64,000 nt of DNA from Hydractinia symbiolongicarpus (lineage: Eukaryota; Cnidaria; Hydrozoa; Anthoathecata; Hydractiniidae), in NCBI RefSeq assembly GCF_029227915.1, contig NC_079885.1, positions 18,425,001-18,489,000 of the forward strand, given 5' to 3'. Positions within the stretch are counted from its first letter, which is position 1. Every line of letters begins with the position of its first letter. Positions 48,981 through 60,327 of this stretch are shown piece after piece. The translations under genes and the position numbers were made by a program. The notes under the pieces are model-generated. The model ran no database searches. It worked only from the letters and a program-made list of their open reading frames with translations, and was not told where the DNA came from.

Positions 48981-49103
48981 ACAACTCTGGGCTTTCTTCA
49001 GTTCACGCACAAATCTTTCGCCTTTTACTAAAGATTTCCGTGGAGAAGGCCAAAACGATGAGTATATAGACGATTTTTCTACTGTCTCGCTTCGGCGGGA
49101 CGA
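48981..49103 (+). ncRNA. U5: U5 snRNA copy 74 (majority type)
   Basis: Majority gene; GAATATTAC marker. Step 670 bp. Confidence 0.96.
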
Positions 49104-49650
49104 TCACTAGTCTAAATGAAAAAACGTGCAGGAGGCCATACGCGGGCCTATCTCTCATCTCGCTCACAGAGACTTGGTAAGCACGGTCCACTCAATGGCT
49201 TTCCAAATGCGAAGAGTGAAGGCCGCAGACGGCAGGGGTTGAGCCAAGGGCCTTTCGGCCGTATCCCGCTCACAAGTTTTTTTTTTTTTTTTAGCAGAAT
49301 ATTACATACGAGCTAATCAAAATCGGCTCGAGGAAAGAAATAAAGTTCAGAGACAACCAAAGGAGTCGAACTGCAGTAGAAACAAACTAGATGTAACGCA
49401 AGCCACTAGTACGACGTATTGCCTACAGGGACCACACTCTCCGAGACAGCGAACGCAACTTCCTAGTGATTCACGCGAACGCACTCAACTAGGTGATGTA
49501 GATCAGAAAGGTGAAAGTCCTTGTGTCAAGTCTACACCTCACGATGCAGCACCTTTTAAGCGTCCTCTACGAACGGACACACTGGCAAGCGGCACACCAC
49601 AAGCAAAGGTTAAGTCGGCTCGAAGGCACAACAGGTCGCGCCGACTTACG

Positions 49651-49773
49651 ACAACTCTGGGCTTTCTTCAGTTCACGCACAAATCTTTCGCCTTTTACTA
49701 AAGATTTCCGTGGAGAAGGCCAAAACGATGAGTATATAGACGATTTTTCTACTGTCTCGCTTCGGCGGGACGA
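49651..49773 (+). ncRNA. U5: U5 snRNA copy 75 (majority type)
   Basis: Majority gene; GTTGAGACAAGG and a T-run ending in C, shared with copy 78. Confidence 0.96.
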
Positions 49774-50319
49774 TCACTAGTCTAAATGAAAAAACGTGCA
49801 GGAGGCCATACGCGGGCCTATCTCTCATCTCGCTCACAGAGACTTGGTAAGCACGGTCCACTCAATGGCTTTCCAAATGCGAAGAGTGAAGGCCGCAGAC
49901 GGCAGGGGTTGAGACAAGGGCCTTTCGGCCGTATCCCGCTCACAAGTTTTTTTTTTTTTTCAGCAGAATAATACATACGAGCTAATCAAAATCGGCTCGA
50001 GGAAAGAAATAAAGTTCAGAGACAACCAAAGGAGTCGAACTGCAGTAGAAACAAACTAGATGTAACGCAAGCCACTAGTACGACGTATTGCCTACAGGGA
50101 CCACACTCTCCGAGACAGCGAACGCAACTTCCTAGTGATTCACGCGAACGCACTCAACTAGGTGATGTAGATCAGAAAGGTGAAAGTCCTTGTGTCAAGT
50201 CTACACCTCACGATGCAGCACCTTTTAAGCGTCCTCTACGAACGGACACACTGGCAAGCGGCACACCACAAGCAAAGGTTAAGTCGGCTCGAAGGCACAA
50301 CAGGTCGCGCCGACTTACG

Positions 50320-50442
50320 ACAACTCTGGGCTTTCTTCAGTTCACGCACAAATCTTTCGCCTTTTACTAAAGATTTCCGTGGAGAAGGCCAAAACGATGA
50401 GTATATAGACGATTTTTCTACTGTCTCGCTTCGGCGGGACGA
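50320..50442 (+). ncRNA. U5: U5 snRNA copy 76 (majority type)
   Basis: Majority gene; GAATATTAC marker. Confidence 0.96.
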
Positions 50443-50989
50443 TCACTAGTCTAAATGAAAAAACGTGCAGGAGGCCATACGCGGGCCTATCTCTCATCTC
50501 GCTCACAGAGACTTGGTAAGCACGGTCCACTCAATGGCTTTCCAAATGCGAAGAGTGAAGGCCGCAGACGGCAGGGGTTGAGCCAAGGGCCTTTCGGCCG
50601 TATCCCGCTCACAAGTTTTTTTTTTTTTTTTAGCAGAATATTACATACGAGCTAATCAAAATCGGCTCGAGGAAAGAAATAAAGTTCAGAGACAACCAAA
50701 GGAGTCGAACTGCAGTAGAAACAAACTAGATGTAACGCAAGCCACTAGTACGACGTATTGCCTACAGGGACCACACTCTCCGAGACAGCGAACGCAACTT
50801 CCTAGTGATTCACGCGAACGCACTCAACTAGGTGATGTAGATCAGAAAGGTGAAAGTCCTTGTGTCAAGTCTACACCTCACGATGCAGCACCTTTTAAGC
50901 GTCCTCTACGAACGGACACACTGGCAAGCGGCACACCACAAGCAAAGGTTAAGTCGGCTCGAAGGCACAACAGGTCGCGCCGACTTACG

Positions 50990-51112
50990 ACAACTCTGGG
51001 CTTTCTTCAGTTCACGCACAAATCTTTCGCCTTTTACTAAAGATTTCCGTGGAGAAGGCCAAAACGATGAGTATATAGACGATTTTTCTACTGTCTCGCT
51101 TCGGCGGGACGA
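50990..51112 (+). ncRNA. U5: U5 snRNA copy 77 (majority type)
   Basis: Majority gene and flanks. Step 670 bp. Confidence 0.96.
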
Positions 51113-51659
51113 TCACTAGTCTAAATGAAAAAACGTGCAGGAGGCCATACGCGGGCCTATCTCTCATCTCGCTCACAGAGACTTGGTAAGCACGGTCCAC
51201 TCAATGGCTTTCCAAATGCGAAGAGTGAAGGCCGCAGACGGCAGGGGTTGAGCCAAGGGCCTTTCGGCCGTATCCCGCTCACAAGTTTTTTTTTTTTTTT
51301 TAGCAGAATAATACATACGAGCTAATCAAAATCGGCTCGAGGAAAGAAATAAAGTTCAGAGACAACCAAAGGAGTCGAACTGCAGTAGAAACAAACTAGA
51401 TGTAACGCAAGCCACTAGTACGACGTATTGCCTACAGGGACCACACTCTCCGAGACAGCGAACGCAACTTCCTAGTGATTCACGCGAACGCACTCAACTA
51501 GGTGATGTAGATCAGAAAGGTGAAAGTCCTTGTGTCAAGTCTACACCTCACGATGCAGCACCTTTTAAGCGTCCTCTACGAACGGACACACTGGCAAGCG
51601 GCACACCACAAGCAAAGGTTAAGTCGGCTCGAAGGCACAACAGGTCGCGCCGACTTACG

Positions 51660-51782
51660 ACAACTCTGGGCTTTCTTCAGTTCACGCACAAATCTTTCGC
51701 CTTTTACTAAAGATTTCCGTGGAGAAGGCCAAAACGATGAGTATATAGACGATTTTTCTACTGTCTCGCTTCGGCGGGACGA
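51660..51782 (+). ncRNA. U5: U5 snRNA copy 78 (majority type)
   Basis: Majority gene; repeats the copy 75 markers 2009 bp later, another three-unit spacing. Confidence 0.96.
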
Positions 51783-52328
51783 TCACTAGTCTAAATGAAA
51801 AAACGTGCAGGAGGCCATACGCGGGCCTATCTCTCATCTCGCTCACAGAGACTTGGTAAGCACGGTCCACTCAATGGCTTTCCAAATGCGAAGAGTGAAG
51901 GCCGCAGACGGCAGGGGTTGAGACAAGGGCCTTTCGGCCGTATCCCGCTCACAAGTTTTTTTTTTTTTTCAGCAGAATAATACATACGAGCTAATCAAAA
52001 TCGGCTCGAGGAAAGAAATAAAGTTCAGAGACAACCAAAGGAGTCGAACTGCAGTAGAAACAAACTAGATGTAACGCAAGCCACTAGTACGACGTATTGC
52101 CTACAGGGACCACACTCTCCGAGACAGCGAACGCAACTTCCTAGTGATTCACGCGAACGCACTCAACTAGGTGATGTAGATCAGAAAGGTGAAAGTCCTT
52201 GTGTCAAGTCTACACCTCACGATGCAGCACCTTTTAAGCGTCCTCTACGAACGGACACACTGGCAAGCGGCACACCACAAGCAAAGGTTAAGTCGGCTCG
52301 AAGGCACAACAGGTCGCGCCGACTTACG

Positions 52329-52451
52329 ACAACTCTGGGCTTTCTTCAGTTCACGCACAAATCTTTCGCCTTTTACTAAAGATTTCCGTGGAGAAGGCCA
52401 AAACGATGAGTATATAGACGATTTTTCTACTGTCTCGCTTCGGCGGGACGA
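52329..52451 (+). ncRNA. U5: U5 snRNA copy 79 (majority type)
   Basis: Majority gene; the following spacer has ACGTGCTAATCAAGATC. Confidence 0.96.
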
Positions 52452-52997
52452 TCACTAGTCTAAATGAAAAAACGTGCAGGAGGCCATACGCGGGCCTATC
52501 TCTCATCTCGCTCACAGAGACTTGGTAAGCACGGTCCACTCAATGGCTTTCCAAATGCGAAGAGTGAAGGCCGCAGACGGCAGGGGTTGAGCCAAGGGCC
52601 TTTCGGCCGTATCCCGCTCACAAGTTTTTTTTTTTTTTTAGCAGAATAATACATACGTGCTAATCAAGATCGGCTCGAGGAAAGAAATAAAGTTCAGAGA
52701 CAACCAAAGGAGTCGAACTGCAGTAGAAACAAACTAGATGTAACGCAAGCCACTAGTACGACGTATTGCCTACAGGGACCACACTCTCCGAGACAGCGAA
52801 CGCAACTTCCTAGTGATTCACGCGAACGCACTCAACTAGGTGATGTAGATCAGAAAGGTGAAAGTCCTTGTGTCAAGTCTACACCTCACGATGCAGCACC
52901 TTTTAAGCGTCCTCTACGAACGGACACACTGGCAAGCGGCACACCACAAGCAAAGGTTAAGTCGGCTCGAAGGCACAACAGGTCGCGCCGACTTACG

Positions 52998-53120
52998 AAA
53001 ACTCTGGGCTTTCTTCAGTTCACGCACAAATCTTTCGCCTTTTACTAAAGATTTCCGTGGAGAAGGCCAAAACGATGAGTATATAGACGATTTTTCTACT
53101 GTCTCGCTTCGGCGGGACGA
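52998..53120 (+). ncRNA. U5: U5 snRNA copy 80 (5' end variant)
   Basis: The 5' end reads AAAACTCTGG for ACAACTCTGG, before the first pair of the basal stem; probably harmless. Downstream TTTCGGCTGT changes domain 3. Confidence 0.94.
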
Positions 53121-53667
53121 TCACTAGTCTAAATGAAAAAACGTGCAGGAGGCCATACGCGGGCCTATCTCTCATCTCGCTCACAGAGACTTGGTAAGCA
53201 CGGTCCACTCAATGGCTTTCCAAATGCGAAGAGTGAAGGCCGCAGACGGCAGGGGTTGAGCCAAGGGCCTTTCGGCTGTATCCCGCTCACAAGTTTTTTT
53301 TTTTTTTTTAGCAGAATAATACATACGAGCTAATCAAAATCGGCTCGAGGAAAGAAATAAAGTTCAGAGACAACCAAAGGAGTCGAACTGCAGTAGAAAC
53401 AAACTAGATGTAACGCAAGCCACTAGTACGACGTATTGCCTACAGGGACCACACTCTCCGAGACAGCGAACGCAACTTCCTAGTGATTCATGCGAACGCA
53501 CTCAACTAGGTGATGTAGATCAGAAAGGTGAAAGTCCTTGTGTCAAGTCTACACCTCACGATGCAGCACCTTTTAAGCGTCCTCTACGAACGGACACACT
53601 GGCAAGCGGCACACCACAAGCAAAGGTTAAGTCGGCTCGAAGGCACAACAGGTCGCGCTGACTTACG

Positions 53668-53790
53668 ACAACTCTGGGCTTTCTTCAGTTCACGCACAAA
53701 TCATTCGCCTTTTACTAAAGATTTCCGTGGAGAAGGCCAAAACGATGAGTATATAGACGATTTTTCTACTGTCTCGCTTCGGCGGGACGA
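53668..53790 (+). ncRNA. U5: U5 snRNA copy 81 (loop 1 stem variant)
   Basis: AAATCATT replaces AAATCTTT, giving an A-A mismatch in the stem closing loop 1, two pairs inside the loop-proximal end. Private flank changes (GCGCTGACTTA, CGTGCATGAGG, TTCATGCG) mark this as a diverging unit. Confidence 0.9.
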
Positions 53791-54337
53791 TCACTAGTCT
53801 AAATGAAAAAACGTGCATGAGGCCATACGCGGGCCTATCTCTCATCTCGCTCACAGAGACTTGGTAAGCACGGTCCACTCAATGGCTTTCCAAATGCGAA
53901 GAGTGAAGGCCGCAGACGGCAGGGGTTGAGCCAAGGGCCTTTCGGCCGTATCCCGCTCACAAGTTTTTTTTTTTTTTTTAGCAGAATAATACATACGAGC
54001 TAATCAAAATCGGCTCGAGGAAAGAAATAAAGTTCAGAGACAACCAAAGGAGTCGAACTGCAGTAGAAACAAACTAGATGTAACGCAAGCCACTAGTACG
54101 ACGTATTGCCTACAGGGACCACACTCTCCGAGACAGCGAACGCAACTTCCTAGTGATTCACGCGAACGCACTCAACTAGGTGATGTAGATCAGAAAGGTG
54201 AAAGTCCTTGTGTCAAGTCTACACCTCACGATGCAGCACCTTTTAAGCGTCCTCTACGAACGGACACACTGGCAAGCGGCACACCACAAGCAAAGGTTAA
54301 GTCGGCTCGAAGGCACAACAGGTCGCGCCGACTTACG

Positions 54338-54460
54338 ACAACTCTGGGCTTTCTTCAGTTCACGCACAAATCTTTCGCCTTTTACTAAAGATTTCCGTGG
54401 AGAAGGCCAAAACGATGAGTATATAGACGATTTTTCTACTGTCTCGCTTCGGCGGGACGA
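54338..54460 (+). ncRNA. U5: U5 snRNA copy 82 (majority type)
   Basis: Majority gene and flanks. Step 668 bp. Confidence 0.96.
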
Positions 54461-55005
54461 TCACTAGTCTAAATGAAAAAACGTGCAGGAGGCCATACGC
54501 GGGCCTATCTCTCATCTCGCTCACAGAGACTTGGTAAGCACGGTCCACTCAATGGCTTTCCAAATGCGAAGAGTGAAGGCCGCAGACGGCAGGGGTTGAG
54601 CCAAGGGCCTTTCGGCCGTATCCCGCTCACAAGTTTTTTTTTTTTTTAGCAGAATAATACATACGAGCTAATCAAAATCGGCTCGAGGAAAGAAATAAAG
54701 TTCAGAGACAACCAAAGGAGTCGAACTGCAGTAGAAACAAACTAGATGTAACGCAAGCCACTAGTACGACGTATTGCCTACAGGGACCACACTCTCCGAG
54801 ACAGCGAACGCAACTTCCTAGTGATTCACGCGAACGCACTCAACTAGGTGATGTAGATCAGAAAGGTGAAAGTCCTTGTGTCAAGTCTACACCTCACGAT
54901 GCAGCACCTTTTAAGCGTCCTCTACGAACGGACACACTGGCAAGCGGCACACCACAAGCAAAGGTTAAGTCGGCTCGAAGGCACAACAGGTCGCGCCGAC
55001 TTACG

Positions 55006-55128
55006 ACAACTCTGGGCTTTCTTCAGTTCACGCACAAATCTTTCGCCTTTTACTAAAGATTTCCGTGGAGAAGGCCAAAACGATGAGTATATAGACGATT
55101 TTTCTACTGTCTCGCTTCGGCGGGACGA
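55006..55128 (+). ncRNA. U5: U5 snRNA copy 83 (majority type, unit split by retrotransposon)
   Basis: Gene is complete; the unit is cut 117 bp downstream, between domains 2 and 3 of the folded segment, by the retroelement. Confidence 0.96.
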
Positions 55129-55241
55129 TCACTAGTCTAAATGAAAAAACGTGCAGGAGGCCATACGCGGGCCTATCTCTCATCTCGCTCACAGAGACTT
55201 GGTAAGCACGGTCCACTCAATGGCTTTCCAAATGCGAAGAG

Positions 55242-55245
55242 TGAA
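55242..55245. repeat. Target-site duplication, left copy (TGAA)
   Basis: An intact unit reads GAGTGAAGGCCG. Left of the element the unit ends with TGAA, and right of it the unit restarts with TGAA. Because the element tail is A/T-rich, the border could move by a base. Confidence 0.75.
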
Positions 55246-55474
55246 TTATTATTTATTATTATTATTCATTTATTTATAGTTGACTAAGTATAAATACATA
55301 TATAGCTAATAAAAGCTAGTTAATGTCAACTTGAAAAGAAAGATTTTAAAATATACAGTATAAATATAAGGCATAAAATATTTTTAGATATATACAATTT
55401 TTTAAACATTTGTGGTTGTATAAATTAAGTGAGTGTATAAGCAAATATGAAATTAGCGAGAGTACATCCGCGAG
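55246..55474 (-). other. 3' UTR and TAA-type tail of the retrotransposon
   Basis: About 230 bp of A/T-rich sequence between the stop codon and the border. Read on the - strand it ends in repeated AATAA/AAT units. A possible polyadenylation signal AATAAA lies in the tail itself. No other gene is seen in it. Confidence 0.7.
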
Positions 55475-58429
55475 TCATATAAAACCAATTTGTGAGATGT
55501 ATTTTTTACATAGTCTGCAGGAGCAGTTTGGTACCCACTTTTTAATTTGGGATTTAAAGGATTGCAAGGATGACATTTCTTTGATTCTTACTGGAATTTG
55601 TTGCCATATTTTGTAACCGATAAAGGATAAAGTTTCTGTACCATAGTAAACTGATTTAGCATTACGGCCAGTAAATTCTCGATTATTTCTTAGATTGTAT
55701 TTTGGATTATAAACAGGAAAAATATCTTGCATTATTTCTGGAGCCATGTCGTTTTTTATTTTGTACATCTCAGTTGCAAGAGATTGTAGGTTTCGTTGGT
55801 GTACCGTAACAGAGCTGTCCTTATGAAGGAGGTCTGTGAAGGAAGAAGAACTGTCGCTATAGACTATCCGCAGTGCTTTTTCATGTATTCGATTAATACG
55901 ATTGTTTAGAGCTCTGTTGTGAAACATCCAAACTAGAGGGCAGTAATTGAATTGCGAAATTACGAAGGAATTCATTAATAGTTTCTTCTTATTAAAGTTC
56001 ATAAAAGATGTCATCCTTGTAAGCGCATTTAGTTTCTGACTCGCTTTTGCACAGAGTTTAGACACATGCAGATCAAATTTAAGTTTGTTATCGATAATGA
56101 CTCCAAGTAGGCGTCCATGAGTGCTGCCTTTTATTACTGAGTTGCCTATCTGTGTACTTAATATTTCATTATCGCTTAAAAGCAAATGACACTTGTCATC
56201 ATTTGCTTTCATTGCATTATTGTCAAACCATGTAAACACTTTTTCAGAAATGTTTTGAAGTTTAGTAACGACTTCCTTTGAGTCGTTACCGATAACATAT
56301 GGTGTTGTGTCGTCTGCATAGCTCGCAAATTCAATGTCATTAAAATCAAATTCAACTGAGAAAAGATCGCAGATAAATATGTTAAAAAGTAACGGGCCTA
56401 GAATAGATCCTTGCGGCACGCCAAACAATATTTCAAGCCATGAGCTATACGAATTTTTTATCTTTACTCTTTGAAATCTTCCACTCACATAACTCATAAT
56501 TAGGCGTAGGGAATACATGTCAAATCCATATGCATGAAGTTTTGCGATCAGTAAATCATGTAGGAGACAGTCAAATGCTTTAGATAAATCAGTCAGAAGG
56601 GCTCCACATGCTTTACCTTCATCAACAGCCTTTTTCCATTTTTCAAGCATAACAGTGAGACAGTGCTGAGCACTGTAGCCTTTCCTAAATCCACACTGAA
56701 ACTTACTTAAGTATCGGTTAAAATAATCTTCAATCTGACGATACAGACATCTCTCAAAGATTTTTGAAAGGTTACTAAGAATGCTTATAGGTCTGTAGTT
56801 TGATTTGTTAGATCTGTCTTTTTCTTTAAAAAGTGGTGTCACATCTGCCCTTTTCAAAAATTCTGGGTATTTACACAGATCAATTGCAGAGTTAACAGAG
56901 AAATGTAAAATTTCTAAATACTGATCTTCGTTTTCCTTAATTATTTTTGTTGGTATATCGGTTTCTTGGCATGCCTTATGAATATTCAAATTTCGTATCT
57001 CTCTCCTGATTTCAGCTTTTTCTACATGATTGAAGGAAAAACCAGGATTGTAATCACCAATGTTTTTTTTTATATTCAGTATACTTGGATGGTTTTCATA
57101 TCGTTTAATAGCCTTCAAAACAGGGTCATCTACGTTTGAGCAAATTACAAGGATTGTGTCAGATATTGTAAGATCCAGATTTTTTACAATATTCGTGAAG
57201 AAAGTGTTGAAAATGTTTGCAACCTTTTCATCATCCGATATGATTTCTTCTTTTTCTATCAGTGTTATAATTTGGGTCGATGGTCCTTTATCGGACAAGA
57301 AAGGTTTTATAGTTTTCCAAAATGTCTTATTATCGGTAATTTTTTTAACATTTAGATTGTTGTAATAATCATATTTTTCTTTTCGAAATAGTGTGACACA
57401 AATATTTCTTTGTTGATTAAAAGCTAATCTATTTTCTTCTGTTCTATTTTTTAAGTATTTATTTCTAAGCCTACTTCTTTTCATAACAGCCTTATGCAGG
57501 GTCCTATTCATGAACGGTGATTGGTTTGCTCTTACGTATTTTTTTTTTAATGGCGCAATTTTGTTAAGGACTGATTTTGCACATTCATGAAAGTTTTCTA
57601 ACTCATCATCTATCTTTTTTTTCGATTTTTCTATATTTTGAAGTCGACATGTTAGCTCATAACAAAAACGTTCATTTGAAAAGTTTTTGTAATTCCTATA
57701 TTTGATGATATGAGATTTTTGTTTCTGAAAATATATTTTCATTACAGTGATGGCCATTTTATGGAAATCGGAGAGACCTGTTTCCAATGTGCTGGTGTTT
57801 TGGAAATAGTTATATCGATTTGTGAGAAAAAGATCAATACACGATGGGTTATCAGGGTTTTTAAAGCATGTGGGGCCCTTCACGAGGCACTTAAGGTTGT
57901 AGAGTTCAGCAAATTCTGTCATGCTATTTTCGTTAATTTCCGCATTAAAATCTCCTAATAGTAATATGTTGTCATAATTTGCAGACAAAACATCAAGACC
58001 GTTACCAATATTTTTTAGATGTTCAGATATAGCATTTTTGTGGTGGTTGTATGAGCAACAGAGCAGCCATTTTTTTTTTCGCAGGTTTAGTTCGACAAAA
58101 AATCCTTCAAAATTGTCCGTACTAGTACTAGTTGGATGCAACTGTTTTGATGGAATATCTTGACGTACATATAAGAGCATACCTCCACCTTTACTATTAC
58201 GATCCAGACGAAAAGGCTTTGTGTAACCGTCAATTTTAAATTGAGCGGTAGGAAAAGAGCTATCAATTTTAGTTTCAGAGATTAAAAGAACATCAAGGTT
58301 TCCATCAATTGCATCAACTAGACAGTCGAATTTATTTCGTACGGAATTAATGTTAATTTGTCCAAGAATAATCCTATTTAAGTTTTGTAGACGTAAGTTT
58401 TTTAAGCAGGAAGAGAACGATATATCATT
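55475..58429 (-). CDS. Endonuclease-reverse transcriptase polyprotein (ORF2 type), 5'-truncated
   Basis: Nicks target DNA and copies element RNA at the nick. The frame has 984 codons without a stop and is open to the element border. The ATG at 58180 is internal, since the 83 codons before it encode the start of the endonuclease domain (GQININS, LLISETKID with the catalytic Glu). Counting from that Met: LLGDFNAE at 74-81 and LSDFH at 136-140 finish the endonuclease; RT motifs are NYRPISIL at 461-468, QCGFRKG at 495-501, LLTDLSKAFD at 528-537, GVPQGSILGP at 587-596 and the catalytic SYADD at 620-624. LLGVIID at 691-697 follows. A CSCRLC cysteine cluster is at 886-891, ten residues from the end. 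The true start and any ORF1 are missing. All catalytic residues that can be seen are present, but a truncated copy is unlikely to transpose by itself. Confidence 0.95.
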   Translation of the reverse strand, partial: NDISFSSCLKNLRLQNLNRIILGQININSVRNKFDCLVDAIDGNLDVLLISETKIDSSFPTAQFKIDGYTKPFRLDRNSKGGGMLLYVRQDIPSKQLHPTSTSTDNFEGFFVELNLRKKKWLLCCSYNHHKNAISEHLKNIGNGLDVLSANYDNILLLGDFNAEINENSMTEFAELYNLKCLVKGPTCFKNPDNPSCIDLFLTNRYNYFQNTSTLETGLSDFHKMAITVMKIYFQKQKSHIIKYRNYKNFSNERFCYELTCRLQNIEKSKKKIDDELENFHECAKSVLNKIAPLKKKYVRANQSPFMNRTLHKAVMKRSRLRNKYLKNRTEENRLAFNQQRNICVTLFRKEKYDYYNNLNVKKITDNKTFWKTIKPFLSDKGPSTQIITLIEKEEIISDDEKVANIFNTFFTNIVKNLDLTISDTILVICSNVDDPVLKAIKRYENHPSILNIKKNIGDYNPGFSFNHVEKAEIRREIRNLNIHKACQETDIPTKIIKENEDQYLEILHFSVNSAIDLCKYPEFLKRADVTPLFKEKDRSNKSNYRPISILSNLSKIFERCLYRQIEDYFNRYLSKFQCGFRKGYSAQHCLTVMLEKWKKAVDEGKACGALLTDLSKAFDCLLHDLLIAKLHAYGFDMYSLRLIMSYVSGRFQRVKIKNSYSSWLEILFGVPQGSILGPLLFNIFICDLFSVEFDFNDIEFASYADDTTPYVIGNDSKEVVTKLQNISEKVFTWFDNNAMKANDDKCHLLLSDNEILSTQIGNSVIKGSTHGRLLGVIIDNKLKFDLHVSKLCAKASQKLNALTRMTSFMNFNKKKLLMNSFVISQFNYCPLVWMFHNRALNNRINRIHEKALRIVYSDSSSSFTDLLHKDSSVTVHQRNLQSLATEMYKIKNDMAPEIMQDIFPVYNPKYNLRNNREFTGRNAKSVYYGTETLSFIGYKIWQQIPVRIKEMSSLQSFKSQIKKWVPNCSCRLCKKYISQIGFI

Positions 58430-58430
58430 T

Positions 58431-58434
58431 TGAA
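58431..58434. repeat. Target-site duplication, right copy (TGAA)
   Basis: First four bases of the resumed unit, matching 55242-55245. Confidence 0.75.
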
Positions 58435-58865
58435 GGCCGCAGACGGCAGGGGTTGAGCCAAGGGCCTTTCGGCCGTATCCCGCTCACAAGTTTTTTTTTT
58501 TTTTTTTAGCAGAATAATACATACGAGCTAATCAAAATCGGCTCGAGGAAAGAAATAAAGTTCAGAGACAACCAAAGGAGTCGAACTGCAGTAGAAACAA
58601 ACTAGATGTAACGCAAGCCACTAGTACGACGTATTGCCTACAGGGACCACACTCTCCGAGACAGCGAACGCAACTTCCTAGTGATTCACGCGAACGCACT
58701 CAACTAGGTGATGTAGATCAGAAAGGTGAAAGTCCTTGTGTCAAGTCTACACCTCACGATGCAGCACCTTTTAAGCGTCCTCTACGAACGGACACACTGG
58801 CAAGCGGCACACCACAAGCAAAGGTTAAGTCGGCTCGAAGGCACAACAGGTCGCGCCGACTTACG

Positions 58866-58988
58866 ACAACTCTGGGCTTTCTTCAGTTCACGCACAAATC
58901 TTTCGCCTTTTACTAAAGATTTCCGTGGAGAAGGCCAAAACGATGAGTATATAGACGATTTTTCTACTGTCTCGCTTCGGCGGGACGA
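58866..58988 (+). ncRNA. U5: U5 snRNA copy 84 (majority type)
   Basis: First copy after the retroelement; majority gene. The preceding T-run has 17 T. Confidence 0.96.
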
Positions 58989-59535
58989 TCACTAGTCTAA
59001 ATGAAAAAACGTGCAGGAGGCCATACGCGGGCCTATCTCTCATCTCGCTCACAGAGACTTGGTAAGCACGGTCCACTCAATGGCTTTCCAAATGCGAAGA
59101 GTGAAGGCCGCAGACGGCAGGGGTTGAGCCAAGGGCCTTTCGGCCGTATCCCGCTCACAAGTTTTTTTTTTTTTTTTAGCAGAATAATACATACGAGCTA
59201 ATCAAAATCGGCTCGAGGAAAGAAATAAAGTTCAGAGACAACCAAAGGAGTCGAACTGCAGTAGAAACAAACTAGATGTAACGCAAGCCACTAGTACGAC
59301 GTATTGCCTACAGGGACCACACTCTCCGAGACAGCGAACGCAACTTCCTAGTGATTCACGCGAACGCACTCAACTAGGTGATGTAGATCAGAAAGGTGAA
59401 AGTCCTTGTGTCAAGTCTACACCTCACGATGCAGCACCTTTTAAGCGTCCTCTACGAACGGACACACTGGCAAGCGGCACACCACAAGCAAAGGTTAAGT
59501 CGGCTCGAAGGCACAACAGGTCGCGCCGACTTACG

Positions 59536-59658
59536 ACAACTCTGGGCTTTCTTCAGTTCACGCACAAATCTTTCGCCTTTTACTAAAGATTTCCGTGGAG
59601 AAGGCCAAAACGATGAGTATATAGACGATTTTTCTACTGTCTCGCTTCGGCGGGACGA
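59536..59658 (+). ncRNA. U5: U5 snRNA copy 85 (majority type)
   Basis: Majority gene; GAATATTAC after the T-run removes a stop and creates a fortuitous 194-codon frame. Step 669 bp. Confidence 0.96.
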
Positions 59659-60204
59659 TCACTAGTCTAAATGAAAAAACGTGCAGGAGGCCATACGCGG
59701 GCCTATCTCTCATCTCGCTCACAGAGACTTGGTAAGCACGGTCCACTCAATGGCTTTCCAAATGCGAAGAGTGAAGGCCGCAGACGGCAGGGGTTGAGCC
59801 AAGGGCCTTTCGGCCGTATCCCGCTCACAAGTTTTTTTTTTTTTTTAGCAGAATATTACATACGAGCTAATCAAAATCGGCTCGAGGAAAGAAATAAAGT
59901 TCAGAGACAACCAAAGGAGTCGAACTGCAGTAGAAACAAACTAGATGTAACGCAAGCCACTAGTACGACGTATTGCCTACAGGGACCACACTCTCCGAGA
60001 CAGCGAACGCAACTTCCTAGTGATTCACGCGAACGCACTCAACTAGGTGATGTAGATCAGAAAGGTGAAAGTCCTTGTGTCAAGTCTACACCTCACGATG
60101 CAGCACCTTTTAAGCGTCCTCTACGAACGGACACACTGGCAAGCGGCACACCACAAGCAAAGGTTAAGTCGGCTCGAAGGCACAACAGGTCGCGCCGACT
60201 TACG

Positions 60205-60327
60205 ACAACTCTGGGCTTTCTTCAGTTCACGCACAAATCTTTCGCCTTTTACTAAAGATTTCCGTGGAGAAGGCCAAAACGATGAGTATATAGACGATTT
60301 TTCTACTGTCTCGCTTCGGCGGGACGA
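60205..60327 (+). ncRNA. U5: U5 snRNA copy 86 (majority type)
   Basis: Majority gene and flanks. Step 670 bp. Confidence 0.96.

Larger units (their letters stand above)
1..55245 (+). repeat. Tandem array of ~669-bp U5 snRNA units, left segment (83 U5 copies)
   Basis: Head-to-tail copies of one unit fill the whole interval without any other gene. The distance between equivalent points is 665-671 bp in nearly every unit, with one short unit of 658 bp at about 45.5-46.2 kb. Nearly all length change comes from the T-run after the folded segment; when it is subtracted the unit is about 654 bp. Units differ by only a few substitutions, and rare variants recur at regular spacing, which shows that blocks of several units were copied together. 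The array begins inside a unit at base 1. Tandem snRNA arrays kept uniform by concerted evolution are known in animals (U1 and U2 in particular). The U5 identity is from sequence and structure; the activity of individual copies cannot be read here. Confidence 0.98.
55246..58430 (-). mobile_element. 5'-truncated non-LTR retrotransposon (CR1/Jockey-like) inserted in the U5 array
   Basis: The 3185-bp insertion is AT-rich, unlike the array, and reads on the - strand. It has no long terminal repeats. Its 3' end is at the left, after about 230 bp of A/T-rich 3' UTR, and finishes in an imperfect TAA/AATAA microsatellite, a tail type known from I, Jockey and CR1-like elements rather than a long poly(A). 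The right end stops inside the endonuclease frame, so it was truncated at the 5' end on insertion, which is typical of target-primed reverse transcription. Removing it and one TGAA restores a 671-bp unit. The single intact frame and exact junctions suggest a fairly recent insertion. Clade placement is from motif style only. Confidence 0.93.

Noticed and set aside
57060-57365. Frames on the + strand inside the retroelement (also 57710-57958 and 55410-55616)
   Set aside because: They are antisense to the endonuclease-reverse transcriptase frame and have no domain features.
59671-60255. A 194-codon frame crossing most of a unit
   Set aside because: It arises only because one A-to-T change removes a stop after a T-run of suitable phase. 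Composition and content are those of the repeat.
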